From Lachnospiraceae bacterium (GTDB lineage Bacteria; Bacillota; Clostridia; Lachnospirales; Lachnospiraceae): DNA of 63,385 bases. The notes under the pieces were generated by a model, which saw only the letters and a program-made list of their open reading frames with translations, was not told the origin of the DNA and searched no databases. How positions within the stretch are numbered: position 1 is the first letter of the stretch; every line of letters starts with the position of its first letter. The position numbers were made by a program, and so were the translations under genes. Where the stretch lies: NCBI GenBank assembly GCA_030531435.1, contig JAUNNN010000005.1, positions 1 to 63,385 on the forward strand, written 5' to 3'. Below are positions 16,984-27,384 of this stretch, piece after piece.

Positions 16984-18327
16984 TCAGGATATATTAAGTA
17001 AGTTTGTTGCGATTGAAAAATAAATCATAAGAGACAGAGCATCAACAATTGTAGTAATAAATGGACTCGCCATTACCGCTGGGTCAAATCCAACCTTCTG
17101 TGCAAGCATAGGAAGTAAGCAACCAACTATTTTTGCAATAAGTACTGCTATTGCAAGACTTAAACACACAACAAGAGCCACCTGAAGTGATACTCTTTCA
17201 ACTACAAGTATCTTTACAAAGTTAAGTCCTGCAAGAGTAAGTCCACAGAACACACCAACTCTGATTTCTTTCCAAATAACCTTCACTAAATCTGCAAACT
17301 GTATTTCTCCAAGGGACAATCCACGGATGATAGTAACTGATGCCTGTCCACCTGCATTTCCACCTGTATCCATAAGCATTGGAATAAAGCTTGTCAATAC
17401 AGTAAATGTTCCAAGAGCATCTGTATAGTGAGTTATTATTCCACCTGTTACTGTAGCAGATATCATAAGTAATAAAAGCCATGGAATACGTTTTTTCCAT
17501 GTTTCAAACACTGAAGTTTTAAGATATGGCTTATCAGTTGGAAGGATAGCAGCCATCTTTTCAATATCCTCTGTAGCCTCTTCTGTCATGATATCGACAA
17601 CGTCATCGATTGTGATAATTCCAACAAGTCTATCTTCATTATCAACAACCGGCATGGCTGTAAAGTCATATTTAGAGAATATTTTTGCAACTTCTTCCTG
17701 GTCAGTCATGGTGTTAACACTAATGATGTTATCATTCATGAAATCACCAATAATCTCATCTTCTTTATGAAGAAGAAGGTATCTTAATGCAACTGTACCA
17801 ATAAGGTGTCTTTCTTTATCAAGTACATAACAAATGTTGATTGTTTCTTTATCAACACCTGTTTTTCTAATTCTATCTATAGCCTGTGCAACTGTTGATG
17901 ATGCCTTTAAGTCTACAAACTCCACTGTCATAATAGATCCAGCAGAATCATCTGGGTATCTTAAAAGGTGGTTAATATCTCTTCTTGCTTCAGAGCTGGC
18001 ATTTGCAAGAAGCTTTTTAACAACTCCCGCAGGCATTTCTTCCATAAGGTCAGTAGCATCATCCGCCATAAGGTTATTAATAATGTTAGCAGCTTCTCTA
18101 TCAGTAAGAGATGTAATGATTGCCTGCTCAACCTCAAGTGATAAATAAGCAAATACATCTGCTGCCATTGATTTAGGAAGTATTCGGAAAACCTTCACTA
18201 TCTGCTCAGTACTTTCAAGCTGTTCTAGAACCTGAGCTATATCCGCTTCGTTCCACTCTGCAAATTCACTTCGAATCGCTGAATACTGTCTATTTTGTAT
18301 AAGTTCAAGTATTTCTTCTATCGTCAT
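16984..18327 (-). CDS. mgtE: MgtE-type magnesium transporter
   Basis: This 447-residue Mg2+ channel has a superhelical N domain (about 1-130), two CBS domains (135-255) that sense cytoplasmic Mg2+, and a C-terminal pore of five membrane segments containing the PMLMDTGGNAGGQAS motif of the family. It follows the penicillin-binding protein gene by 24 bases and is probably co-transcribed with it. No magnesium riboswitch is present, which leaves gating by the CBS domains as the visible control. Confidence 0.95.
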   Translation of the reverse strand: MTIEEILELIQNRQYSAIRSEFAEWNEADIAQVLEQLESTEQIVKVFRILPKSMAADVFAYLSLEVEQAIITSLTDREAANIINNLMADDATDLMEEMPAGVVKKLLANASSEARRDINHLLRYPDDSAGSIMTVEFVDLKASSTVAQAIDRIRKTGVDKETINICYVLDKERHLIGTVALRYLLLHKEDEIIGDFMNDNIISVNTMTDQEEVAKIFSKYDFTAMPVVDNEDRLVGIITIDDVVDIMTEEATEDIEKMAAILPTDKPYLKTSVFETWKKRIPWLLLLMISATVTGGIITHYTDALGTFTVLTSFIPMLMDTGGNAGGQASVTIIRGLSLGEIQFADLVKVIWKEIRVGVFCGLTLAGLNFVKILVVERVSLQVALVVCLSLAIAVLIAKIVGCLLPMLAQKVGFDPAVMASPFITTIVDALSLMIYFSIATNLLNIS

Positions 18328-18351
18328 GTTTGCCTCCTCGCCTTCTAAGAA

Positions 18352-21105
18352 TTATTGTCCAGCGGCATTTGGATCAACTGGAGTAATCTGTGGTATTCCT
18401 GGAATTCCATTTTGAGCTGCTGCCTGCTGCATTGCTGCAAGCGCTGCTGCCATAGGATCTAGCGGTGTTTCTGCTGGTGTCTCTGGCAATTCACCATTAG
18501 CTATCATCTCTGCCTGCTTTGCTGCACCTGCTGCCGCCTGTTCCTGAGCCTGTGCTGCAAGAATATCTGCATTTGCGGTCTGGTTCATCATATCTTCTGG
18601 CGTAAACATTGGAACACCATTCATATAACTATGCATACAATATCCGCCAAGCGGATTAACCATACCTGTTGTTGCATATGGACATGTATCAGTTGCGACT
18701 TTACCAGTCTGAGAACACATTGTTCCAAGGCTGTATCCCTCTTCCTCAGTAAATGTGCTAAACAAATGACCCATACACATATCTTTTGGCACAGAGTCTT
18801 TATCCATAATTTCGGTTCTTGGTAAACAGAACGTATTCATTTGCTTACCAGTATTGTTACAAACAGTGGCCGTTACAATGCCATCTGGCTGAACAAACTT
18901 CTTATACTCAAGGTTTTCATGGATTCTACCCATTACTGCCTTCCAAACATTTTTAGCAGTATTTGTTTCTCCACTAACCATATGAACGTTGTTATCATAA
19001 CCAGCCCATGCTGCACATGTGTAATATGGCGTATATCCAGAAAACCATACGTCAACGTTACTTGATGTTGTACCTGTCTTACCGGCGATAGCCATGTTTC
19101 CGAAATCAACTCTCTTACCAGTACCAATCTTAACAACGTCTTCCATTGCGGATGTAAGGCAGTAAGCTGTTGTAGGTTTAAGTACCTGTCTTGTCTTTGG
19201 ATCATTTATCAATAAATCATTTCCGTCATGATCAACAATCTTTGTATAAAGTCTTGGCTTAATATACTGACCATTATTTGCAATAGTTGCATATGCTGCA
19301 GTAAGTTCCATATTTGTAACACCATCAGTTACACCACCAAGAGCTAATGACTGTGTAATATCTGAAGATACGCTTCCGTCCCACTCTGTTCTCTTATCAA
19401 CAAGTGTAGTGAATCCAAAGTTAAGAAGCATATCAAATCCAACCTTTGGAGTAATAGCTGTAATAGCCTTAACTGCGATGATATTAAGAGACTGCTCAAT
19501 ACCATATCTATATGTACACACGCCCTTATATCCGTCATACCAGTTTTTAACTGGACGACCATTAGCATATGTATAAGGTTCATCAAGCTGTGTAGATGCA
19601 AGTGTAAATTCACCTGAATCAATAGCAGGAGCATATGCTGCCAATACTTTAAAGCATGATCCTGGCTGACGCTTTGTACCTGTTGCTCTGTTAAGAGTAA
19701 GTGATGCCTCTTTTGTTCCACGGCCACCAACTAACGCAAGTACTTCACCTGTGTACTGATCCATTACAGTAATAGAAGTCTGAGGCTGAGGTGTTAAGGA
19801 GACTGTCTCTGATACAAATGTATATCCAGGCTCTTTAACCGCTTCTTTGTATGTCTCAATATCAGCCATAGCATCTTCCTTACTGCTATATATTGAATTA
19901 AACTTACTTGAACGATTTTCCTTAAAGTATTTCTCAAAATTATTAGATGAGAAGTTTACGTACTCACCACTTTCATCCTGATATGTAAGCTGGTATTTAA
20001 GATACCACTTAACATTTTCTGGATAGTTATCAGGATTTTCCATTTCCTGATCAGCAATTGACTGTATTCCAGGATCCTGTGTTGCAAAAATGCTTAAACC
20101 ACCACTGTATAATGTGTTGTAAGCCTGAGTATTAGAATAACCAAGCTGCTCCTGAAGGTCAGTCATAACCTGATTTACAAGTTCATCTACAAAGTATGAA
20201 TAAATCGTATTGACTTCTGTTTCCTGATTAACCTTCTGAATTCTTTCATATACGTTATCAGCCATAGCTTCCGCATACTGAGCTTCACTTATATATCCCT
20301 GATCTCTCATTTTCTTTAATACTTCTTCTCTACGAATAGCATTATTTTCTGGATGAGAAATAGGATTCCATTTTGATGGGTTCTGTGTAATACAAGCAAT
20401 AACTGCACATTCTGAAATATTAAGCTGTGAACAAGGCTTTCCAAAGTATCTTTGGGATGCAGCCTGAACACCAAGAGTACCCTGGCCTAAGTTAATTGTA
20501 TTAAGGTAATTCTCAAGGATTTTATCTTTATCCATTACCTTTTCAAGCTGAACGGCACAATACTGTTCCTGGAATTTACGCTTGAACTTATCAAGCGCAG
20601 ATGCTTCAGATGTCCATGTAAGAAACACGTTGTTTTTAAGTAACTGCTGTGTTATTGTTGAAGCACCCTGAGATAAATCTCCGCTTGTTAGGGCTGTTAC
20701 GCCCGCACGCATGATACCCTGAATATCAATACCATTATGCTGGTAAAAACGTTCATCTTCTATTGCAACAAATGCATGCTGAAGATCCTCAGGTATTTTA
20801 TCAAGTGTTACATATATACGGTTTGAATTTTCTGCAATAAGCTTTGTGATCTGCTTTCCATCACGGTCATATACTGTTGTTGAATATCCGGCTGGAGTTA
20901 CATCAACATTTTTAATGTCGGGAGCTGTTGCAATAACACCCATAAACACACCAACACCGGCACATGCGCCACAAGCTCCTGCTAAACACGCAAGGAATAC
21001 GCATACATCAAATATTGCTACTCCTATGGTTTTACCCATTCGTGATGTAAGAGAACGAAGAGCTTTATGCTTCTTTTTTATTCCTCTTTTACTATAGTAA
21101 TACAT
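18352..21105 (-). CDS. Class A penicillin-binding protein (PBP1A type)
   Basis: This bifunctional peptidoglycan synthase has 917 residues. A cytoplasmic basic start and one membrane anchor (about 30-60) are followed by a GT51 glycosyltransferase (about 85-250, catalytic Glu in EDERFYQHNGID, then STITQQLLKN) and a transpeptidase (about 440-740) with SCFK as SxxK and KTGTT as the third motif. The C-terminal 60 residues are Ala, Gln and Pro rich and disordered. AGGAG lies before the ATG, with an extended -10 promoter about 70 bases upstream. Confidence 0.92.
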   Translation of the reverse strand: MYYYSKRGIKKKHKALRSLTSRMGKTIGVAIFDVCVFLACLAGACGACAGVGVFMGVIATAPDIKNVDVTPAGYSTTVYDRDGKQITKLIAENSNRIYVTLDKIPEDLQHAFVAIEDERFYQHNGIDIQGIMRAGVTALTSGDLSQGASTITQQLLKNNVFLTWTSEASALDKFKRKFQEQYCAVQLEKVMDKDKILENYLNTINLGQGTLGVQAASQRYFGKPCSQLNISECAVIACITQNPSKWNPISHPENNAIRREEVLKKMRDQGYISEAQYAEAMADNVYERIQKVNQETEVNTIYSYFVDELVNQVMTDLQEQLGYSNTQAYNTLYSGGLSIFATQDPGIQSIADQEMENPDNYPENVKWYLKYQLTYQDESGEYVNFSSNNFEKYFKENRSSKFNSIYSSKEDAMADIETYKEAVKEPGYTFVSETVSLTPQPQTSITVMDQYTGEVLALVGGRGTKEASLTLNRATGTKRQPGSCFKVLAAYAPAIDSGEFTLASTQLDEPYTYANGRPVKNWYDGYKGVCTYRYGIEQSLNIIAVKAITAITPKVGFDMLLNFGFTTLVDKRTEWDGSVSSDITQSLALGGVTDGVTNMELTAAYATIANNGQYIKPRLYTKIVDHDGNDLLINDPKTRQVLKPTTAYCLTSAMEDVVKIGTGKRVDFGNMAIAGKTGTTSSNVDVWFSGYTPYYTCAAWAGYDNNVHMVSGETNTAKNVWKAVMGRIHENLEYKKFVQPDGIVTATVCNNTGKQMNTFCLPRTEIMDKDSVPKDMCMGHLFSTFTEEEGYSLGTMCSQTGKVATDTCPYATTGMVNPLGGYCMHSYMNGVPMFTPEDMMNQTANADILAAQAQEQAAAGAAKQAEMIANGELPETPAETPLDPMAAALAAMQQAAAQNGIPGIPQITPVDPNAAGQ

Positions 21106-21172
21106 TCGTATCTCCTGATATATTATTAGTGGAAGACAAAATCACCCACTTTATTTACTCTATAACTAATTG

Positions 21173-21181
21173 ATTATACCA
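21173..21181 (-). promoter_or_regulatory. Extended -10 promoter of the penicillin-binding protein gene
   Basis: TGGTATAAT on the minus strand is a perfect TGn plus TATAAT. No good -35 is seen. Confidence 0.55.
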
Positions 21182-21210
21182 AAAATCTCATAATAAAGGA
21201 AGAAAAAACA

Positions 21211-21861
21211 TTGTTTAAAACAATACACACAAACGGAACTGGTGAAATTGAAGAGAAGAAATCAAGATTCATTGCTCATGTTGCAAAGGTTACTACCGAA
21301 GAAGAGGCTGTAGCTTTTATAACACAGAAAAAGAAAGAGTTCTTTGATGCAAGGCATAACTGCTCTGCTTTTGTTATTGGGGAAAATCAGGAGCTGACAA
21401 GATGTTCTGATGATGGAGAACCATCAGGCACAGCTGGAAGACCAATGCTTGAGGTACTCCTTAACGAGGGCATCACTAATGTTTGTGTTGTTGTTACAAG
21501 GTATTTTGGCGGAACACTTCTTGGAACAGGTGGTCTTGTAAGAGCATACCAGGGCGCTGTTAAGGAAGGATTAAATAACAGTGTTATTATTGAATGGATA
21601 AATGGAAATAAAATATCAATTTCCTGTGATTACACAGATGTTGGCAAGCTTCAATATATTTTTGCAAATAAAAACTGCCACATAATCACATCGGACTATG
21701 GGGCAGATGTTTCATTTACTATTGTTATAGGTGCTTCATCAGCAGATGAACTAATTAAGCAAATAACAGAAGCAACCGCTGCTCGTGCAAAAATAACATC
21801 AAACGATGACGTTACCTTTGCCGACGCAAACGGAGAAATTCTTTTATCTGACGCCAAATAA
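21211..21861 (+). CDS. yigZ: YigZ/IMPACT-family protein
   Basis: This 216-residue protein of conserved but unclear function belongs to a family linked to translation and proline peptidase annotations. The N-terminal IMPACT domain (about 15-125) shows [23 protein letters not shown] and [19 protein letters not shown]; the C-terminal 70 residues are DUF1949. The start is TTG at 21211 after AAAGGAAG. It is one of only two plus-strand protein genes, and its last 18 bases overlap the glnN end in convergent orientation. Confidence 0.9.
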   Translation: MFKTIHTNGTGEIEEKKSRFIAHVAKVTTEEEAVAFITQKKKEFFDARHNCSAFVIGENQELTRCSDDGEPSGTAGRPMLEVLLNEGITNVCVVVTRYFGGTLLGTGGLVRAYQGAVKEGLNNSVIIEWINGNKISISCDYTDVGKLQYIFANKNCHIITSDYGADVSFTIVIGASSADELIKQITEATAARAKITSNDDVTFADANGEILLSDAK

Positions 21862-23934
21862 CAACAATCCATATGATGGATATGGCCAAGCCTTCTGTTC
21901 TGCAACCATTTCCATTGCATCTGAATGACGTCTTATTTCTTCCATATCTGGAATAATTACATCTCTACAGAAATCAGCACACTTTGAAATATCAGTAATG
22001 GCATTTCCTGCCTGCTCGTCATCTTCAAGCTTTCTAACCGCCTTATACATAAGGTCAAGATGCTCTGAAATAAGAGATAGCGTATTTTTCTCATACTCAC
22101 ATGCAAACTTCATAGCTGATTTCTTAGCTATATTATCAGCAAGTTCTGCACTGAACCTGCTCATTGCTGGAAGAATATCTTTATTTGCCATATCAAGCAT
22201 TGTAAGCACTTCAATATGGATTAACTTAACATAGCTTTCAAGTCTTACTTCTTTTCTTGCTTCAAGCTCTCTTAACGAATAAACTTTATGCTTCATAAAG
22301 AGCTCGACATTTTTCTGATCAAGAAGATGTGGTATTGCATCAGGAGCCGTCTTGTAATTAGAGAGTCCTCTCTTTTTAGCTTCTTTCACCCACGCTTCAT
22401 CATATCCATCACCATTGAATATAATTCTCTTATGCTCTTTAAATGTTCTCTTTACTAATTCGTGTAAAGCCGACTCAAAATCTGATGCCATCATGAGCTC
22501 ATTTGCAAACTCATCAAGGGCTTCAGCTACTGCTGTATTGAGTACTGTATTACATTCTGAAATAGAATCAGATGAACCAAGTGATCTAAGTTCAAACTTA
22601 TTTCCTGTAAAAGCAAATGGTGATGTTCTATTTCTATCAGTTGTATCCTTTGGAAGTCTTGGTATTGTATGAACTCCAAGCTTAAGTGTTTCCTTTGTTC
22701 CAGCGCTTGCATACGCCTTATCAGAAATAATAGCATCAACTACTTCTTCAAGGTCTGTTCCTAAATATATTGAAACAATAGCTGGTGGTGCTTCTGCAGC
22801 TCCAAGTCTATGATCGTTACCTGCTGTAGCGACAGAAATTCTTATTAAATCCTGATACTCATCAACAGCCTTTACAACAGCTGCAAGGAATAAAAGGAAC
22901 TGCGCATTCTCGTATGGTGTATCACCTGGATCTAAGAGATTTACACCTGTGTCTGTTGAAAGAGACCAGTTATTATGCTTACCAGAGCCATTAACACCTG
23001 CAAATGGCTTTTCATGTAAAAGACAAACCATTCCATGCTTCTTGGCAATTTTTTGCATAAACTCCATCATAAGCTGGTTATGGTCTGACGCTATATTTGT
23101 TGTAGTAAATACAGGCGCAAGCTCATGCTGTGCTGGTGCTGCTTCATTATGCTGGGTTTTCGCAAGAACTCCTAATTTCCATAGTTCTTCATTAAGCTCA
23201 GTCATAAATGCCTGTACTCTAGGCTTAATAGCTCCAAAATAATGGTCATCAAGTTCCTGACCCTTTGGTGCTCTACATCCAAATAATGTTCTTCCAGTAT
23301 AAATAAGATCTTTTCTCTTATCGTACTGTTCTTTATCTACAAGGAAATATTCCTGTTCAGCTCCAACTGTTGTGTTTACCTTCTGAACATCTTCATTTCC
23401 AAATAATCTAAGTATTCTTAATGCCTGTTTGTTAATCGCTTCCATTGATCTAAGAAGCGCTGTTTTCTGATCAAGAGCTTCACCGCCATATGAGCAAAAA
23501 ACAGTTGGGATATATAAAACTCCATCTTTTACAAAGGCATAGCTTGTTGCGTCCCAAGCTGTATAGCCCCTTGCTTCAAATGTTGCTCTAATACCTCCTG
23601 ATGGAAAAGATGATGCATCAGGTTCACCCTGCATAAGCTCTTTTCCAGAAAACTCCATGATAATCTTTCCGCCATCTTTTGGAGAAATAAAGCTATCATG
23701 CTTTTCGGCTGTAACGCCAGTCATTGGCTGAAACCAATGAGTATAGTGTGTAGCGCCTTTACTTATTGCCCAATCCTTCATTGAATTGGCCACAACGGTA
23801 GCTACTTCGGAGTCTAATCTTTCTCCGTTTTTAATGGTTTTCTGAAGCGCTTTATAAGTATGCTTTGGGAGTAATGCCTCCATTGTTGCATCGTCAAAAA
23901 CCATCGATGAAAAAAGTTCTGTCACCTTTTCCAT
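21844..23934 (-). CDS. glnN: Glutamine synthetase, type III
   Basis: The enzyme makes glutamine from glutamate, ammonia and ATP. About 696 residues match the long GSIII type. Motifs include [26 protein letters not shown] (nucleotide binding) and [13 protein letters not shown] chose the ATG at 23932-23934 ([10 protein letters not shown]), which follows GGAAGGAAG; the ATG 18 bases upstream has no ribosome binding site. It follows the PurF-like gene by 39 bases and ends the long purine operon. Its position next to a glutaminase-dead PurF is discussed in the findings. Confidence 0.94.
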   Translation of the reverse strand: MEKVTELFSSMVFDDATMEALLPKHTYKALQKTIKNGERLDSEVATVVANSMKDWAISKGATHYTHWFQPMTGVTAEKHDSFISPKDGGKIIMEFSGKELMQGEPDASSFPSGGIRATFEARGYTAWDATSYAFVKDGVLYIPTVFCSYGGEALDQKTALLRSMEAINKQALRILRLFGNEDVQKVNTTVGAEQEYFLVDKEQYDKRKDLIYTGRTLFGCRAPKGQELDDHYFGAIKPRVQAFMTELNEELWKLGVLAKTQHNEAAPAQHELAPVFTTTNIASDHNQLMMEFMQKIAKKHGMVCLLHEKPFAGVNGSGKHNNWSLSTDTGVNLLDPGDTPYENAQFLLFLAAVVKAVDEYQDLIRISVATAGNDHRLGAAEAPPAIVSIYLGTDLEEVVDAIISDKAYASAGTKETLKLGVHTIPRLPKDTTDRNRTSPFAFTGNKFELRSLGSSDSISECNTVLNTAVAEALDEFANELMMASDFESALHELVKRTFKEHKRIIFNGDGYDEAWVKEAKKRGLSNYKTAPDAIPHLLDQKNVELFMKHKVYSLRELEARKEVRLESYVKLIHIEVLTMLDMANKDILPAMSRFSAELADNIAKKSAMKFACEYEKNTLSLISEHLDLMYKAVRKLEDDEQAGNAITDISKCADFCRDVIIPDMEEIRRHSDAMEMVAEQKAWPYPSYGLLLFGVR

Positions 23935-23973
23935 GTTCTTCCTTCCTTCCATATTAAGTTTTACATTACGCTC

Positions 23974-25380
23974 TTACTCTTTTCCGTCCCAACAATATGT
24001 GCAGAGCTTTGTCTTGTCTATGCCTACCGCCTCAAGCATATCATCAAGTCTATTAAACTGGAGTGACGTAAAGTGAAGTTCCTTTCTGATTTCCTCAACC
24101 ATTTCCTTATACTTTTCTGAATCAGGATTTGTGTACTCGCTTAATACCTCATCAGTAACATTTCCATTTTCAAGTCTTTCAATTACTCTTCTTGTAATTA
24201 ATTCCATTTCAGAAGATGATCTTGAGAAATTCAGATACTTACAACCGTATACAAGTGGAGGGCACGCAGGTCTAATATGCACTTCCTTTGCGCCACTATT
24301 AAATAAGTACTCAGTTGTCTCTCTAAGCTGTGTTCCTCTAACAATAGAGTCATCAATTAATAGCATGCTCTTATCCTTGATAAGATCCTCTACGGCAAGG
24401 AGCTTCATCTTTGCAATAAGATCACGCTGGCTCTGTATTGTTGGCATAAATGACCTTGGCCATGTTGGGGTGTACTTAATAAATGGCCTTGAGAATGGAA
24501 CACCTGATTCGTTAGCGTATCCTACAGCATGCGCTATTCCTGAGTCTGGAACACCTGCAACAATGTCGGGTTTAACATTATCGCGTCGTGCCATCGCAGC
24601 CCCACAACGGTATCTCATTTCTTCAACATTCACGCCCTCATATGAGCTTGATGGATATCCGTAGTACACCCAGAGGAATGTACAAATCTTCATATCCTCT
24701 GATGGTCCCTTGAGCATGATGCAGTTATCATGAGTCATGATATTAATTTCTCCAGGGCCCAGTTCCTTGTACGTTTGATATCCTAAATTTTTAAATGAAA
24801 AATCTTCAAATGCTGCACAGAAAGAGCCTTCCTTTCGACCTACAACGATAGGAGTTCTTCCCTCTTTATCTCTTGCAAGATATACACCATTTGAATTAAG
24901 AAGCATTATTGATAGAGAACCTTTTATTGTACTTAATGCATAGTCAATACCTTCGATAAGGTTGCTCTTTTGATTTATAAGTGCGGCAACAAGCTCAGTA
25001 GCATTTATTTCTCCTGTGCTCATTTCCATGAAATGTGAATAACCATCTTTAAGGAGACCTTCAACTATTTCTTCTGTATTATTGATTTTACTAACAGTAG
25101 TAATAGCATATGTTCCATGCTGTGAACGGACTAAGAGAGGCTGTGGCTCATAATCAGAAATACATCCGATTCCATAACGACCCTTCATTTCCTGCATATC
25201 TTTGTCGAATTTAGTTCTAAAAGGTGCATTTTCAATATTATGAATTGCTCTGTCAAAACCTTTATCACCATACACAACCATTCCGGCTCTTCTTGTACCA
25301 AGATGTGAATGGTAATCGATTCCAAAATACAAATCAAATACACAATCTTCTTTTGAAGCTACTCCAAAAAATCCGCCCAT
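23974..25380 (-). CDS. PurF-like phosphoribosyltransferase lacking the catalytic cysteine
   Basis: This is a 468-residue paralogue of glutamine amidophosphoribosyltransferase. PurF proteins start, after processing, with a cysteine nucleophile; here the N-terminus is MGGFFGVAS, so the cysteine is glycine and the glutaminase half should be inactive. The PRPP loop LLIDDSIVRGTQ is intact, as are VPDSG and a C-terminal CTYC pair like those that bind a 4Fe-4S cluster in PurF. Other PurF motifs, including the CFYGID region, are changed. It may use free ammonia or have another role. It lies between the DUF1846 gene and glnN. Confidence 0.85.
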   Translation of the reverse strand: MGGFFGVASKEDCVFDLYFGIDYHSHLGTRRAGMVVYGDKGFDRAIHNIENAPFRTKFDKDMQEMKGRYGIGCISDYEPQPLLVRSQHGTYAITTVSKINNTEEIVEGLLKDGYSHFMEMSTGEINATELVAALINQKSNLIEGIDYALSTIKGSLSIMLLNSNGVYLARDKEGRTPIVVGRKEGSFCAAFEDFSFKNLGYQTYKELGPGEINIMTHDNCIMLKGPSEDMKICTFLWVYYGYPSSSYEGVNVEEMRYRCGAAMARRDNVKPDIVAGVPDSGIAHAVGYANESGVPFSRPFIKYTPTWPRSFMPTIQSQRDLIAKMKLLAVEDLIKDKSMLLIDDSIVRGTQLRETTEYLFNSGAKEVHIRPACPPLVYGCKYLNFSRSSSEMELITRRVIERLENGNVTDEVLSEYTNPDSEKYKEMVEEIRKELHFTSLQFNRLDDMLEAVGIDKTKLCTYCWDGKE

Positions 25381-25421
25381 AACGTTTCTCCTTAATTAAG
25401 ATGTATTTGTTTTATGGTTTA

Positions 25422-26906
25422 TTAACCATGATATAACTTACTTGACTGATATTCAGGATCACATGTCACATCCATACCAAGCTTCTTAAAGGTTGATTCA
25501 TCCTCTTTTGATAGTATTACTGTAGAATGAACCTGTGCTCCCTTTAATTTATCAAGCTGTTCAAGAGCAAGCTTTGCAGTTGGATTAGTAACAGCGCATA
25601 TTGATAATGCAATAAGCATCTGGTCAAGGTGAAGTAAAGTAGAACTACTTCCAAAATGTGTTACCTTTAAATCCTGAATAGGAGTAATAATATTTGCAGC
25701 AATCAAATCAATTGAATCTGAAATTCCGCCAAGTACCTTTAATGCATTTAAGATTGCAGCTGATGAAGAACCAAGAAGTTCTGTTGTCTTTCCTGTAACG
25801 CATCTACCGTCTTTAAAGCAAATACATGCAGCTGGGCCGCCTGTTCTTTCTGCAACTTCTCTTGCCTTAGCTACTGGATCTCTGTCTGTATCTTTTAACT
25901 GACGTTCATTCATAAGCACATCTATTTTCTGAACTTCAGATGCCTCTGTAACACCCTGCTTAAGTCCGCATCTTGCTGTAAACCAACGTCTTATAATTTC
26001 CTGTTCTGAGGCCTTGCAACATGCATCATCATCAATTATTGCATGTCCTGCCATATTTACACCCATATCTGTTGGGCTCTTATATCTTGATTCCCCATAT
26101 ATTTTTTCAAACATTGCTGATAAAACAGGGAATATTTCGATATCTCTATTGTAGTTAACAGTTGTCTCCCCATAAGCTTCAAGGTGGAATGGGTCAATCA
26201 TATTAACATCTGATAAATCAGCTGTAGCAGCTTCATATGCAAGGTTTACTGGGTGCTTAAGTGGTAAATTCCATATTGGGAATGTTTCAAACTTAGCATA
26301 ACCTGCAAGAACGCCTCTCTTATTCTCATGATAGAGCTGAGAAAGGCATGTTGCCATCTTACCTGAACCAGGTCCAGGAGCAGTTACTACTACGACAGGT
26401 CTTGTGGTCTCAATGTAATCATTTTTTCCAAAACCATCATCACTTACAATGTATGGAACATCAGATGGATAATTATCAATTGGATAATGACGGTATACTT
26501 TAACTCCCATGCTTTCAAGCTTTGTCTTAAACATTTCAGCAGCACGCTGACCTGTAAATCTTGTAAGACAAACTGAGCCAACATATAATCCCATTCCTCT
26601 GAATGTATCAATTAAACGCATTACTTCAAGATCATATGTAATTCCAAGATCTCCACGGCGTTTATTCTTTTCAATATCTGCAGCACAAATTGCTATAACT
26701 ATTTCTGCTTTTTCTTTAATCTTAAGAAGCATTCTAAGTTTACTATCAGGCTGGAATCCAGGCAGTACTCTTGATGCATGATAGTCATCAAAAAGCTTGC
26801 CACCAAATTCAAGATAAAGCTTGCCACCAAAAGAATCCACTCTTTCAAGAATTCTTTTGCTCTGCAACTCTATATATTTGTCATTATCAAATCCTGTTTT
26901 ATACAT
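25422..26906 (-). CDS. DUF1846 protein
   Basis: This 494-residue cytoplasmic protein belongs to a conserved family of unknown function. It carries a P-loop-like APGPGSGKMAT near residue 175, and conserved blocks LEFGGKLFDDYHASRVLPGF near the start and SSAAILNALK near residue 378. No membrane segment is seen. It lies in the purine operon, 14 bases after the zinc-ribbon gene and 41 bases before the PurF-like gene. The genomic position suggests a nucleotide or nitrogen role, which is inference only. Confidence 0.82.
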   Translation of the reverse strand: MYKTGFDNDKYIELQSKRILERVDSFGGKLYLEFGGKLFDDYHASRVLPGFQPDSKLRMLLKIKEKAEIVIAICAADIEKNKRRGDLGITYDLEVMRLIDTFRGMGLYVGSVCLTRFTGQRAAEMFKTKLESMGVKVYRHYPIDNYPSDVPYIVSDDGFGKNDYIETTRPVVVVTAPGPGSGKMATCLSQLYHENKRGVLAGYAKFETFPIWNLPLKHPVNLAYEAATADLSDVNMIDPFHLEAYGETTVNYNRDIEIFPVLSAMFEKIYGESRYKSPTDMGVNMAGHAIIDDDACCKASEQEIIRRWFTARCGLKQGVTEASEVQKIDVLMNERQLKDTDRDPVAKAREVAERTGGPAACICFKDGRCVTGKTTELLGSSSAAILNALKVLGGISDSIDLIAANIITPIQDLKVTHFGSSSTLLHLDQMLIALSICAVTNPTAKLALEQLDKLKGAQVHSTVILSKEDESTFKKLGMDVTCDPEYQSSKLYHG

Positions 26907-26920
26907 TTTTATCCTCTATA

Positions 26921-27373
26921 TTATCTATTGAATCTCTTTGCACCTGTTGCATCTGATTTATGCTTTGCAAAGCCGCCTGTGATATTGGAATTACGCGTAG
27001 ACTCTGATTTTTTGCGCTGTTCAGATACAACGCCTGAACACTTTTCACAATATCTTCCTGAACGAATTTCCTTGCCACATATTTCGCATGACAAAAAGAC
27101 TAATGAACCTGGTGCAATTTCGATTCTTTCGTCCTTTAGCATCTGACGAATTTTGCTCTTTGTTACTCCAGTTGCCATTGATACTTCTGTCTGAGTCGCA
27201 CCAGGATTTTGCTCAATGTAATTTCTCACAAGGCCATAGTCATCATACATGAGGAAACCACAGTTTTTACACTGATACTCCCCAACACCTTTGAATTCTA
27301 TTTCCATGCTGCCACATTTTTCACATCTAGTTGGTTTGTCTTCAAATAAAATCTCTAAGTCCTGACTCATCAT
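26921..27373 (-). CDS. Double zinc-ribbon and helix-turn-helix protein
   Basis: The 150-residue protein starts with a CxxC...CxxC zinc ribbon (CEKCGS, CKNCG; about 17-39), then a helix-turn-helix (GATQTEVSMATGVTKSKIR, about 58-77), then a second four-cysteine ribbon (CEICGKEIRSGRYCEKC, about 95-111) and a basic disordered tail. The layout resembles the flagellar-operon protein YvyF, but it sits 11 bases after purD in a purine operon. It could be a DNA- or RNA-binding regulator of the operon. No direct target is visible. Confidence 0.65.
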   Translation of the reverse strand: MMSQDLEILFEDKPTRCEKCGSMEIEFKGVGEYQCKNCGFLMYDDYGLVRNYIEQNPGATQTEVSMATGVTKSKIRQMLKDERIEIAPGSLVFLSCEICGKEIRSGRYCEKCSGVVSEQRKKSESTRNSNITGGFAKHKSDATGAKRFNR

Positions 27374-27384
27374 GGCGACACCTC

